Source of the DNA: Pseudomonas fluorescens
Lineage (GTDB): Bacteria; Pseudomonadota; Gammaproteobacteria; Pseudomonadales; Pseudomonadaceae
NCBI RefSeq assembly: GCF_018614655.1
Contig: NZ_JAGGOG010000005.1
Location: 172,326-236,325 of the forward strand
Direction: 5' to 3'
Length of the DNA: 64,000 nucleotides
In this document: piece by piece, positions 11,284 to 19,493 of the stretch
How the letters are laid out: every line of letters starts with the position of its first letter
Position numbering within the stretch: position 1 is the first letter of the stretch
Position numbers and translations under genes: made by a program
The notes under the pieces: generated by a model
Told to the model about the DNA's origin: nothing
Database searches by the model: none
Seen by the model: the letters and a program-made list of their open reading frames with translations, nothing else

Positions 11284-12219
11284 CTACTGCAACTGAATGC
11301 GAAACCCCAACCGCGGAAAGTGCACATGCACCGTGCCGCCCTGTTCATCGGTACGACGCAGGATCAGTTCTTCCCGACCGGCAAACAGCAACTCACCCGC
11401 CACCGGATCGACGCCATAATCCGTCGCCGAGATGCTCACCTGCTGGCCAGCCTTGAAGCCATTCGGTTCGTCAAACAGCTCATTCGGCAAGGCGACTGGC
11501 GTGGAATTTCGCGCCACCTCCAAGGCTTGCTCGGCGCTCATTTCAGTCGCTGAACCATGACCAAAACCCATGACGCGCGCATGCCAGGCTGAAACAGCGG
11601 GATAAAGATCGACCAGCGGCGCAGTCACCGGCGTCGCCTTGAGAAACCACAACGGGTGAGCCATGGCAAAGTCGGCGATCGACGGCTCGCCAAACAGGAA
11701 GTCTCCCTGCTCGCGCTGCAACTGTTGCTCCAGACACCCCATGATAGCTGGCCACTGATGGCGCGCCTGCTCGGCCGGTATACGCGTAGCCGAGCCGCCG
11801 GTGAACAAGGCGGCACGGTCGGCGATAAACGCCTTGAGCGCTTCAGGCGGTAGTTTGGCAAAGCGTACCGCTACTGACTCGGGCTGGAACACGAGGCTGA
11901 CGGCATGTGCGAACACTACCGAATCGGCCCAGGCGGCAAATGCCTGGGTGATCAGTTCTTGCCCCTCGGGAAACAACGCGGGCGAGGATTTCTCCTGCTC
12001 CAGGCGCCGGGCAATCAATGCGGTGTCACAGTAGACATCAGCACCGACCTGCAACACCGGCGTCTTGCGGTAGCCGCCAGTCAGGGCCGTGAGGCCGGGC
12101 TTGGGCATCACCGGCGAGATATGCACCGAGTACCAGGACAGGCCTTTGAAGCCGAGCAAAAGCCGAGTTTTTTCTGCGAATGGGGACGCCGGGTAATGGT
12201 GGAGGATCAACTCTGACAT
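11284..12219 (-). CDS. Glutathione S-transferase family protein
   Basis: 311 residues. The N-terminal 80 residues form a thioredoxin-like GST domain (LILHHYPASPFAEKTRLLLG, then the glutathione-binding stretch TPVLQVGADVYCDTALIARR, with a cis-Pro before VLQ). A helical C-terminal domain follows (about 90-210), and about 100 additional residues form a C-terminal extension (ELFDEPNGFKAGQQVSI) that resembles a small beta domain and is longer than typical GSTs. Cytosolic; substrate not predictable. The start is ATG 12219; the frame is open further upstream without support. Confidence 0.85.
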   Translation of the reverse strand: MSELILHHYPASPFAEKTRLLLGFKGLSWYSVHISPVMPKPGLTALTGGYRKTPVLQVGADVYCDTALIARRLEQEKSSPALFPEGQELITQAFAAWADSVVFAHAVSLVFQPESVAVRFAKLPPEALKAFIADRAALFTGGSATRIPAEQARHQWPAIMGCLEQQLQREQGDFLFGEPSIADFAMAHPLWFLKATPVTAPLVDLYPAVSAWHARVMGFGHGSATEMSAEQALEVARNSTPVALPNELFDEPNGFKAGQQVSISATDYGVDPVAGELLFAGREELILRRTDEQGGTVHVHFPRLGFRIQLQ

Positions 12220-12304
12220 GCTGGAATCCGCTAAACGAGTGAAGACCCAGCTTAGCGCGCAAAAACCACCCGGCCTACCCATCGGCCTGATAGGAACTTA
12301 TCAG

Positions 12305-12607
12305 TCAGGCTGATAAGCCCCCGGCTTGACTGGCGGCCAGGCACTCCTTGGCGCTCTTTTTCAGCTTCTTGATCAGCCGCTCCTGGCGCAGGGCTTCGCT
12401 TTTGCTTGAACAGGCTTCGGTGTAGACCAGCGCCACGGCCGGGCTTGAGAGGAAAAAACGCGCGCCCTTGCCGCTCTGGTGGGAGGCAAAACGACGCACA
12501 GGGTCATTGCTGATCCCGCAATACAACGACCCATTGGCCGCACGGACAAGATAGACAAACCAAGGTTTGGGCTCTGCGGCTTCAGCACAGCTCGACGGAC
12601 TATTCAC
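12305..12607 (-). CDS. GIY-YIG nuclease domain protein (UPF0213 type)
   Basis: 100 residues, almost entirely one GIY-YIG domain: [19 protein letters not shown] (a variant of the GIY...YIG core), then [15 protein letters not shown] and [13 protein letters not shown]. Family members are small stand-alone GIY-YIG proteins whose substrates are mostly undefined. No other domain. Downstream of, and on the same strand as, the NTF2-like gene, with 37 bases between them. Confidence 0.87.
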   Translation of the reverse strand: MNSPSSCAEAAEPKPWFVYLVRAANGSLYCGISNDPVRRFASHQSGKGARFFLSSPAVALVYTEACSSKSEALRQERLIKKLKKSAKECLAASQAGGLSA

Positions 12608-12644
12608 AGATTGATCTGGCCAACGATAAAGAGCCCTAATCTTA

Positions 12645-13115
12645 TCAACGACTGGCCTGGAACGCCTTCAACCCTTTCAACGCCTGGGTACGCACCGCAT
12701 TGCGTACCAACGGCGTCCAGCCCAGCAACAGGCCTTTCGTACCGAGCGCCTGGCGCGACCAGCGCCACAGGTCGAAGTCATCATGGTGCTCGCAGATCTT
12801 GCCGTCGCGAAACACGAAGCGCGCCTGAATATCGTTGACCACCGTGTTGCCGGTCTGGCTGAACAGGTAGGTTGCCACCCAATGGGCACTGCCAGTGATC
12901 TCGTCACTGTTCACTTGGTCGAAGGTCAGAGAAAAATCCTTGGCCCGAGTGGTCAGCATGCGCCACATGTCGCCGGCATCACGCCCACGCAACTCGCCGA
13001 ACGCCGGGTCACTGAACACCACGTCATCGGTGTAGCAGGCGCTCATCGCCTCAGCGTCCAAGCGCTGGAACGCGCTGTAGAACTCGATGATCAAGGCGTT
13101 ATGGGCGTCGCTCAT
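12645..13115 (-). CDS. NTF2-like (SnoaL fold) protein
   Basis: 156 residues with the NTF2/SnoaL cone fold pattern: [20 protein letters not shown], then [19 protein letters not shown], then [20 protein letters not shown]. Such proteins are small-molecule-binding or unknown; no catalytic assignment is possible here. ATG 13115 gives a start flush with the domain (MSDAHNALI); an upstream in-frame start at 13175 adds a basic stretch with no family support. Confidence 0.82.
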   Translation of the reverse strand: MSDAHNALIIEFYSAFQRLDAEAMSACYTDDVVFSDPAFGELRGRDAGDMWRMLTTRAKDFSLTFDQVNSDEITGSAHWVATYLFSQTGNTVVNDIQARFVFRDGKICEHHDDFDLWRWSRQALGTKGLLLGWTPLVRNAVRTQALKGLKAFQASR

Positions 13116-13213
13116 GGGCAGCATCCGAAAAAGGGTCAGGAGCCGCTTACGATAGTGCGCAAGCGCCTGGAACACTATCGGTATTTATGACAGGAATGCC
13201 ACGGCTACGCCCT

Positions 13214-13849
13214 TTAAGGCACCATGCCGCAACTGCGAGCATAGGCGAACAAATCCACATCGGTGGAAATACAGAGTCGATGCATGGCCGTACTTTTCTG
13301 TTTACTGATGGTGGAAATGCTGCGATTGACCCGCGCGGCGATCTGGCTGACGGTCATGCCACTGGCCAGCATCCGCACCACTTCCCGCTCCTTGCCGGAC
13401 AATTGCGGCTGTTGGGACTGGTCACCGGTACCGGCCTGCGCCAGTTGCACCCGCAGGCACTCGCTGGCAAATGTCCGGCCTTCGCTGACAGCCTTGATCG
13501 CCGAGGGCAGCTCCTTGGCCGATGCACTTTTGGCAACGATGGCCTTGGCGCCATGAGCAAACGACGCACGCAGGGTGGCAACGTTGGCAAACATCGTCAC
13601 CAGAATCACTGGCAACCTCGGATACTGACGGCGCAACAGGCTCAGCAGCCCATAACCATCAGCCTGCTGGTCACCCGGCATGGCGAAATCGCTAACCAGC
13701 AAATCGCAGGGCGTCGTACTCAACAACTTGAGCAATTGATCGGGCCCATCGGCCTCACCGACCACTTTGCACTTGCCGTTCGCCTCAATCACGACTCTTT
13801 GCCCGATGCGGACAATGGGGTGATCGTCGGCAATAATTACTCGAAGCAT
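13214..13849 (-). CDS. Response regulator, NarL/RcsB type (REC-LuxR HTH)
   Basis: 211 residues. The receiver domain (1-125) has the acidic pocket D8-D9, phospho-acceptor D54 (LLVSDFAMP) and a conserved Lys near 107. The C-terminal LuxR-type helix-turn-helix (about 148-195) reads LSGKEREVVRMLASGMTVSQ then IAARVNRSISTISKQK. It resembles the RcsB/RocA-type regulators that control fimbrial genes in Pseudomonas. It follows the REC-Hpt gene on the same strand (211 bases between), and both are divergent from the DUF1120 fimbrial operon, so that operon is the likely target; this is inference from position. Confidence 0.9.
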   Translation of the reverse strand: MLRVIIADDHPIVRIGQRVVIEANGKCKVVGEADGPDQLLKLLSTTPCDLLVSDFAMPGDQQADGYGLLSLLRRQYPRLPVILVTMFANVATLRASFAHGAKAIVAKSASAKELPSAIKAVSEGRTFASECLRVQLAQAGTGDQSQQPQLSGKEREVVRMLASGMTVSQIAARVNRSISTISKQKSTAMHRLCISTDVDLFAYARSCGMVP

Positions 13850-14060
13850 AGGAACTCACGGATGATGGCAACTTGAATCCGCGCAAAATAACCCCGCACG
13901 CGACCCCCAACAACCGCCGGCAAACGCTGGTTTTGCGTCCTCAACCAATGTTTTGTAGCCATCAATAACAGCCCTACAAAATAAAAAGAAAACACTTACA
14001 TCTAACGCCTTCAACACTTCAGCGTAACGCCCTACAAGCAACCAGAAAACCGCCGACAAG

Positions 14061-14882
14061 TCACAGGCTATTCAAGTAAACAAGGTAACGGTGAAGGTCA
14101 CTTTGAAACGCGTCCAGCTGCGACCGATTCAGCAGCACACCATGGGAATGAAGTTGTTCGATCAGTTGTGAACCTCTGGACTCCAGCTCCGTCGCGCCAA
14201 GAAACGCCAGGCTTCCCACCAGCCGATGAAGCCGTTCAGCCATCAGCGACGTATCGAGGGTATTACGGGCGTGATCCAGAAGCGCATTGTCTTCCCACGC
14301 TTCGGTGAGCAGGCTGCCAAGCATCTGGCTCACTACCTGGGTGCTGCCGAATGTCTCGATCAAGCTGTCACGAGTGGGCCAGGCGCTCACTACCAATGGT
14401 TGTTTTGACGCCGGCGGCACAACAACAGGAGGTCCAGGCAGCCAATGCATCAAGACCTCACACAGTTGCTCCAACGTCAGGGGCTTGAGCAGCCAGGCGT
14501 CCATACCGGCATCGTGGCACCGCTGAGGGTCGTCATGCACCAGGTTGGCGGTCAAGGCAATGATTGGAACACGCTGGCGCTGCTTGATCTGCTCAAGCAG
14601 GCGTATCGCCCGCGTCATACGGTAACCGTCCATGCGTGGCATCTGACAATCGGTGATGATCAGGTCGAATGGCTGGGCGCAGATAGCCGCCAAGGCACGG
14701 CGGCCATCACTGAACAGTTCGTGGCGCAGCCCGAGCTTTTGCAGGAGCCAGCCCATCAGGGCGCGATACGTTGGATGATCTTCCGCCACCAGTACGTTCA
14801 GGTGCTGCCAATGCGATGGCGGGTCGGTGGAGGCTTTCAGCTCCCGGGAAGGCCCTGGGCTGGAAAGTAAGCGGCCCCCCAT
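14061..14882 (-). CDS. Receiver-Hpt phosphorelay protein
   Basis: 273 residues. The receiver domain spans about 28-145, with acidic residues E34-D35, phospho-acceptor D78 (LIITDCQMPRMDGYR) and KPL near 133. A Pro-rich linker leads to an Hpt domain (about 168-273) with phospho-acceptor H219 in LHRLVGSLAFLGA. There is no kinase, sensor or DNA-binding domain, so it looks like the detached C-terminal half of a hybrid sensor kinase acting as a relay. ATG 14882 is preceded by GAGGTGATC, a good ribosome site; an upstream in-frame start is unsupported. Probably feeds the adjacent response regulator. Confidence 0.88.
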   Translation of the reverse strand: MGGRLLSSPGPSRELKASTDPPSHWQHLNVLVAEDHPTYRALMGWLLQKLGLRHELFSDGRRALAAICAQPFDLIITDCQMPRMDGYRMTRAIRLLEQIKQRQRVPIIALTANLVHDDPQRCHDAGMDAWLLKPLTLEQLCEVLMHWLPGPPVVVPPASKQPLVVSAWPTRDSLIETFGSTQVVSQMLGSLLTEAWEDNALLDHARNTLDTSLMAERLHRLVGSLAFLGATELESRGSQLIEQLHSHGVLLNRSQLDAFQSDLHRYLVYLNSL

Positions 14883-15321
14883 GATCACCTCGTGATTGCT
14901 GGCAGACCTGCAGCACCCAGGGTTCACGATAAACCGGTGGGACTGACGCAGCAGCCAAAAGATGCACGGTGCAGCAAAACCATGACATTTATATGACCGC
15001 TATCGCCGATAAAAAAATACCCTTTGAATACCCATTTGACGATACAAAAACTACGAAAAAACTAGCTTTCCTGCGTCACCCAACAACTTATTCCGACACC
15101 CCATATATTGACTTCGCGTTATCCCGTCATTGTCGTATTAGTTGTATTTCCCCTGTCCCAACTGCCCGCTAAATTGCACACACCCCGCTAGAGGGTCCGG
15201 ACTCGCCGCGTGCGGCATCCCAGAAGAAAAAATGACTCGCTACGCGGCAACCCATTCCTTGCACTTGTCGGGGTTGCCGCGGCGTGTCTTATCAGCCGAC
15301 TTCACACTGGAACAACTAGAA
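14883..15321. promoter_or_regulatory. AT-rich divergent region upstream of the fimbrial operon
   Basis: 439 bases between the REC-Hpt gene (minus) and the first pilin gene (plus). The part at about 14985-15140 is clearly richer in A and T than the surroundings, as expected for a regulated promoter. A TTGACT hexamer occurs at about 15109, but no well-spaced -10 element could be assigned. Short open frames here have no support. Confidence 0.5.
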
Positions 15322-15945
15322 ATGAACAAGTCCCTAGCCTTGTTGAGCACCGCCCTGTTGCTCGCTACCGCTTCACCTGCTTTCGCCGCCAGCTCCGTCG
15401 ACCTGACCGTCAAGGGCCTGATTACTCCCAGCGCCTGCACCCCAACCCTGCCCGGTGTTGTCGATTTTGGAAAAATCTCGGCCAAAGACCTGAACCTGGA
15501 CAAACACACAACGCTTGAAGAAAAAACGGTCCAACTGACCATAAGCTGCGAGGCCAGTACTCTATTTGCAATCAACCCCATCGATAACCGAGCCGGCTCG
15601 GCGTCCACCATTAATTCCACCTATGGCCTGGGGCTGATCAACAGCACGGAAAAACTGGGTCGTTATTTCTTGATGTTCCGCAACCCAGTCACCGATATTC
15701 CATCAGAAATGTTGACGTTTAGCGCCGGAAAATGGAGCTGGCTCGGCGACGACGATGCCGCAATACCTAACCAGTTAATTGCCTTCGGAAGCTTCCAGAA
15801 CGATGTCGGTTACTTGCCCCACCCCCTTCAAAGTGCGGCCGTGGAAATCGTGCTCAATACCGCCATCGCCCCGGCCAATACCCTGACTCTGACCAATGAA
15901 GTGGCATTGGACGGTTCGGCAACCCTGGAACTCAAGTACCTGTAA
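15322..15945 (+). CDS. DUF1120 fimbrial pilin-like protein 1
   Basis: 207 residues. A signal peptide (1-22, MNKSLALLSTALLLATASPA then FAA) is followed by the DUF1120 opening SSVDLTVKGLITPSACTP, a VDFGKISAKDL block, and a second Cys (ISCEAS) that can pair with the first. The C-terminus, DGSATLELKYL, has the penultimate Tyr and alternating hydrophobic pattern by which chaperone-usher pilins are recognised. First gene of the operon that includes a PapD-type chaperone and an usher, so it is probably a secreted fimbrial subunit. DUF1120 includes E. coli YhcF, which is likewise encoded beside a chaperone and usher. Confidence 0.85.
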   Translation: MNKSLALLSTALLLATASPAFAASSVDLTVKGLITPSACTPTLPGVVDFGKISAKDLNLDKHTTLEEKTVQLTISCEASTLFAINPIDNRAGSASTINSTYGLGLINSTEKLGRYFLMFRNPVTDIPSEMLTFSAGKWSWLGDDDAAIPNQLIAFGSFQNDVGYLPHPLQSAAVEIVLNTAIAPANTLTLTNEVALDGSATLELKYL

Positions 15946-15990
15946 CCCCTAGTGCTTCGATGCCCCTTCCTGATTAAGAGTTTTTTGCAT

Positions 15991-16602
15991 ATGAACACGT
16001 TTACCTTGCGCCTGCTCGCGACCCTGCTGTTCACCTCACCCGCCTTTGCCGCCAGCTCCGTCGACCTGACCGTCAAGGGTTTGATCACGCCCAGCGCCTG
16101 TACCCTCGACCTACCTGGCGTTGTCGACTACGGAAAAATCTCGGCCAAAGACCTGAATCTGGACAAACGAACCCCACTCGAGCTGAAAACGATTTCACTG
16201 ACCATCAGCTGTGAAGCCCAGACCCTGTTTGCGATTAACCCCGTCGACAACCGACCCGAGTCAGGCGGCTACTACAGCTACGGCCTGGGTCTGATCAACG
16301 GCTCGGAGAGGCTGGGCAGTTACGACCTGACGTTCCACAGCCCGGTCGCCGATATCCCCTCGAAAATGTTGAATTTTCGAGAGGGAAGATGGATGTGGAT
16401 TGACGACGATGAAGCCGTAATACCGAACTCATTGGTCGCCCTCGGTGAGTTCCAGACGGATGTCGGCTACTTACCGCATCCCCTCCAAAACGCCTCGCTG
16501 GACATCACCGTGTATGCCGCCATCTCTGCGGCCAATACCTTGACCCTGACCGATGAAGTGGCAATAGACGGCTCGACAACCCTGGAACTTAAGTACCTGT
16601 AA
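15991..16602 (+). CDS. DUF1120 fimbrial pilin-like protein 2
   Basis: 203 residues, a close paralog of the preceding gene: signal peptide (1-20), then the same SSVDLTVKGLITPSACT opening, VDYGKISAKDLNLDK, second Cys in ISCEAQ and the C-terminus DGSTTLELKYL. At DNA level 32 bases (16048-16079) are identical to 15385-15416 in gene 1, evidence of tandem duplication. ATG 15991 directly follows a CAT; the ribosome site is weak (AAGAG at 15976-15980). It differs from gene 1 mainly in the middle (MWIDDDEAVIPN versus SWLGDDDAAIPN). Confidence 0.85.
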   Translation: MNTFTLRLLATLLFTSPAFAASSVDLTVKGLITPSACTLDLPGVVDYGKISAKDLNLDKRTPLELKTISLTISCEAQTLFAINPVDNRPESGGYYSYGLGLINGSERLGSYDLTFHSPVADIPSKMLNFREGRWMWIDDDEAVIPNSLVALGEFQTDVGYLPHPLQNASLDITVYAAISAANTLTLTDEVAIDGSTTLELKYL

Positions 16603-16650
16603 ACCCAATCGACGTTCTGTTGAATTCTCCAGACAAAGGGCCTTTTACCT

Positions 16651-17265
16651 ATGAACGCTTTTGCCTCCCGACTGATGCTGACACTGCTGTTCGCACCCTC
16701 GGCCTTTGCAGCCAGCTCCACCGACTTGGCCGTCAAGGGCTTGATTATTCCCAACGCCTGCGAGCCGCTGATCTCAAGCGGAGGGATTGTCGACTTTGGG
16801 AAAATGTCGGCCAAAGAGCTGAGTGCCGATCAACCGACCACGCTGCCTGGGCAAACCATACAGTTGAGCGTGAGGTGTGAAGGCCCGACGTTTTTTACCC
16901 TGAACACCATCGACAATCGCTCCGGCACCTCCGCCAATCACGCTAACTGGCATGGCCTGGGGATGACGTCCGAGGGTGAAAAACTTGGCGGCAGCGCGTT
17001 CCATCTTTACACGCCAATGGCAGACGGGGTTCCCGTACACACCATTACCTCCACCGACGGCGGTGCGACCTGGAAGGTCGACAGCATGCTCAGTCACTCG
17101 ATGCTGACCGCCGTGGCGATGACTGATGGGCTGGTTCCCATTGCGGTTAGCTCTTTCGATGCCGAGATTAGGCTGCGCACCCACATCGCCCCGGCCAGCG
17201 GCCTGACTCTGACCGACGAAGTCCCCGTCGATGGCCACGCCACCGTGCAGGTCAAATACCTGTAA
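16651..17265 (+). CDS. DUF1120 fimbrial pilin-like protein 3
   Basis: 204 residues. Signal peptide (1-20, ending FAA), DUF1120 start SSTDLAVKGLIIPNACEP, then GGIVDFGKMSAKELSAD, second Cys in VRCEGP and C-terminus DGHATVQVKYL with the penultimate Tyr. More divergent than genes 1 and 2: the centre (ITSTDGGATWKVDS) resembles genes 4 and 5 instead. Spacing to gene 2 is 48 bases. Likely an alternative or minor subunit of the same fimbria. Confidence 0.84.
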   Translation: MNAFASRLMLTLLFAPSAFAASSTDLAVKGLIIPNACEPLISSGGIVDFGKMSAKELSADQPTTLPGQTIQLSVRCEGPTFFTLNTIDNRSGTSANHANWHGLGMTSEGEKLGGSAFHLYTPMADGVPVHTITSTDGGATWKVDSMLSHSMLTAVAMTDGLVPIAVSSFDAEIRLRTHIAPASGLTLTDEVPVDGHATVQVKYL

Positions 17266-17303
17266 CGGATGCCAACAGACTCAACCGAAAGGAACTCGCC
17301 CTT

Positions 17304-17924
17304 ATGAAAACCACGCTCACCGCCCTCTCTGCCGGCTTGCTGCTCGTTGGCTCTGCCAGCACCTTCGCCGCCTCCACCGTCGATCTGACCGTCAAGGGCC
17401 TTATCGTACCGAGCGCCTGTACCCCGGAGCTGAGTCGCGGCGGAGTGATTGATCACGGCAAGATCTCCGCCAAGGACCTGCAAACCGACAAACCAACGCT
17501 GATTGGCACCCACGTCATGACCCTGGTGATGGTCTGCGACAGCGCCATTTCGGTTGCGCTGCACTCCATCGATAACCGCTCCGGCTCATCCCTCTTACCC
17601 ACCGGTTATGGCCTGGGCCTGATCAACAGCGACCAGAAACTGGGCTGGTTCACCCTCATGTTGCGCAACGCAGTCGCCGACACCGCGCAGGTCCAACCAA
17701 TCGCCTCCCAGGACGGTGGCAATACCTGGTATGGCGAAAGCACCTGGGATTCGGGCCTGTTCATGTCGATGGCCAGCATGAGTGACGACACTCAGCCGGT
17801 GCCAATGAAGGAACTGGCAGCGGAGCTGGTGGTGGACACGTTTATCTCCGCCACCGACAGCCTGGACCTGAGCAACGAGGTCACCCTCGACGGCTCGGCC
17901 ACCCTGGAAGTGAAGTACCTGTGA
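17304..17924 (+). CDS. DUF1120 fimbrial pilin-like protein 4
   Basis: 206 residues. Signal peptide (1-23, GSASTFAAS), then STVDLTVKGLIVPSACTP, GGVIDHGKISAKDLQTDK, second Cys (VCDSA) and C-terminus DGSATLEVKYL. The central motif IASQDGGNTWYGES matches the DGG-TW motif of gene 3. AAAGGAA before ATG 17304 is a good ribosome site. It is followed by a hairpin at 17935-17967, which may reduce read-through into the next gene. Confidence 0.85.
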   Translation: MKTTLTALSAGLLLVGSASTFAASTVDLTVKGLIVPSACTPELSRGGVIDHGKISAKDLQTDKPTLIGTHVMTLVMVCDSAISVALHSIDNRSGSSLLPTGYGLGLINSDQKLGWFTLMLRNAVADTAQVQPIASQDGGNTWYGESTWDSGLFMSMASMSDDTQPVPMKELAAELVVDTFISATDSLDLSNEVTLDGSATLEVKYL

Positions 17925-17934
17925 CACCCCGCAA

Positions 17935-17967
17935 GCCCATGCCAGACAGCTGTTTTCCAGCATGGGC
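17935..17967 (+). terminator. Intra-operon hairpin after pilin 4 (possible attenuator)
   Basis: GCCCATGC (17935-17942) pairs with GCATGGGC (17960-17967) around a 17-base loop. The following bases are CTTGTTG rather than a clean T-run, so this is more likely an attenuator or mRNA-stabilising hairpin than a full terminator. Confidence 0.45.
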
Positions 17968-18012
17968 CTTGTTGCGTAACGGCCGTAGTCCCCTTTGCCA
18001 GTGACCTCAACG

Positions 18013-18639
18013 ATGAACACGCTCCCTCGCTTTTTGGCGGTACTGCTCTTGCTGGCGTCCACCCAGCCGGTTTTCGCTACGTCGTTTGTCGATGTCACGG
18101 TGACCGGCCGACTGACGCCGGATGCCTGCCATGTCTCGCTGTCTGACGAGGGCACCGTCGACCACGGAAAAATCCCCGCTCACACCCTCAGCCCCAACGA
18201 GTTCACCGTGCTGCCCAGCCGAATGTTGGAACTGACTGTGCAATGCACCCGCCCCATGCTGTTTGCACTGGTGGGTATCGACAATCGCTCGGAGTCGTCA
18301 CTGGCCCCAGGGTTTTTCTACGGTTTGGGCAGAAACATTCATGCCCACGACGAGCGCCTGGGCTCAGTGGCGCTGTCCTATCGCGACCCAGTGGGCGACG
18401 CCCAGCCCATGCTGGTTCTGGCCTCCAGCAACAACGGTGAAACCTGGACGCCAGAGCCCAATGCGTACCCCAAATCCTATATCGGCTTCGCCTCGCCCGG
18501 TGACCGTCAGCCCGACTTCATACGCCAGTTGACCACCCGGCTACGGATCGACACCTCGATCAATTTCTCCCGGTACCTGACCCTCGACCAGGAGGTACCG
18601 CTCGATGGCTCCATCGTCCTGGATTTGCGCTACCTCTGA
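18013..18639 (+). CDS. DUF1120 fimbrial pilin-like protein 5
   Basis: 208 residues and the most divergent of the pilin-like set before the chaperone. Signal peptide (1-22, ASTQPVFAT), then SFVDVTVTGRLTPDACHV, DEGTVDHGKIPAHTLSPN, second Cys (VQCTRP) and C-terminus DGSIVLDLRYL, still with the penultimate Tyr. The centre has the NNGETW version of the DGG-TW motif. ATG 18013 is chosen over an in-frame start 18 bases upstream because it gives a clean signal peptide. The chaperone gene follows after 17 bases. Confidence 0.82.
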   Translation: MNTLPRFLAVLLLLASTQPVFATSFVDVTVTGRLTPDACHVSLSDEGTVDHGKIPAHTLSPNEFTVLPSRMLELTVQCTRPMLFALVGIDNRSESSLAPGFFYGLGRNIHAHDERLGSVALSYRDPVGDAQPMLVLASSNNGETWTPEPNAYPKSYIGFASPGDRQPDFIRQLTTRLRIDTSINFSRYLTLDQEVPLDGSIVLDLRYL

Positions 18640-18656
18640 CCCTTTCATCTTGCCCA

Positions 18657-19376
18657 ATGGAACCCCCCGTCATGACGAGGATATTGTTGAAAATCACCGC
18701 CTGCTTTGGTGCCCTGGCCCTGTTGCTCGGCACCCAGGCACATGCGGACGGCATGGTGCCGGACACCTCCGTGGTGATCGTTCACGAAGCCGAGGGTGAA
18801 GCCGCGATTTCAGTGACCAACACCGACAGCCAACTGGCGCTGCTGCACGTCACCCTGGAAAACATTCCCGAGGACAACGAAGCATTGCTGGTGGTCACGC
18901 CACCGCTGTCACGGGTGGAAGCGTCGAAGTCGCAACTGGTGCGCTTCATCCTGCAAACCAGTCAGCCCCTCATGACCCAACGGCTCAAACGGGTGATCTT
19001 CGAAGGTATGCCGCAAAACCGGCCCGCCACCGAAGCCGGGCATGCCCGGGTGGGCGTGACGGTTCGCCAGAACCTGCCGCTGATCATTCATCCCAAGGGA
19101 CTGGCGCGTAACCCCACGCCCTGGACCGGCCTGACCTGGTCGCAGGAAAACGGCACGTTACGGGTGCGCAATGACACGCCATATGTGGTGCGCCTGGCCC
19201 AGGAGCTGCTTCTGTTGCCAGGTGATGGCCGGGCTATGTTGCCGCGCACCTATGTGCTGCCGGGAGAAACCTTGAGCGTGCCCGCCACCGGTGGCGCAGC
19301 CGAGACGGTGCGGATACAGCCGGCCACCGTGTACGGCTTTGCCGTGGCGGCCTATGAAGCACCGATCACCCGCTGA
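18657..19376 (+). CDS. Periplasmic fimbrial chaperone (PapD type)
   Basis: 239 residues, the normal size. A signal peptide (about 1-30, ending AHA) precedes two immunoglobulin-like domains: domain 1 has VVIVHEAEGEAAISVTNTDS, VTPPLSRVEASKSQLVRFIL and QRLKRVIFEGMP, followed by the hinge and domain 2 (GTLRVRNDTPYVVRLAQEL). Such chaperones fold pilin subunits by donor-strand complementation and hand them to the usher. In-frame start ATG 18672 (MTRILLK) is an equally good candidate. It is closest in organisation to the YhcA-type chaperones that serve DUF1120 subunits. Confidence 0.9.
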   Translation: MEPPVMTRILLKITACFGALALLLGTQAHADGMVPDTSVVIVHEAEGEAAISVTNTDSQLALLHVTLENIPEDNEALLVVTPPLSRVEASKSQLVRFILQTSQPLMTQRLKRVIFEGMPQNRPATEAGHARVGVTVRQNLPLIIHPKGLARNPTPWTGLTWSQENGTLRVRNDTPYVVRLAQELLLLPGDGRAMLPRTYVLPGETLSVPATGGAAETVRIQPATVYGFAVAAYEAPITR

Positions 19377-19493
19377 CGACCCACAGGCGCCACAGGACAG
19401 GACGGCGCCTGAATAACGAAGTGACGGCTCAATGACCGTCACCAGGTCGCCCCGTACCGCCGAAGTGACTCGGCGACGGGCGCCATCATTCGA
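19377..19493 (+). other. Chaperone-usher spacer with two hairpins
   Basis: 117 bases, long for a within-operon gap. CAGGCGCC (19384-19391) pairs with GGCGCCTG (19404-19411), and GTGACGG (19421-19427) with CCGTCAC (19436-19442). Neither hairpin is followed by a T-run. They may stabilise the upstream mRNA and lower usher expression relative to pilins and chaperone, which would suit the low usher stoichiometry. Confidence 0.5.

Noticed and set aside
15109..15145. Sigma-70 promoter for the fimbrial operon at TTGACT
   Set aside because: No TATAAT-like element at 16-18 bases; spacing of the best candidate is too long.
14969..15172. Small open frame of 67 codons in the fimbrial promoter region
   Set aside because: No ribosome site, no resemblance to a known protein, AT-rich promoter-like DNA.
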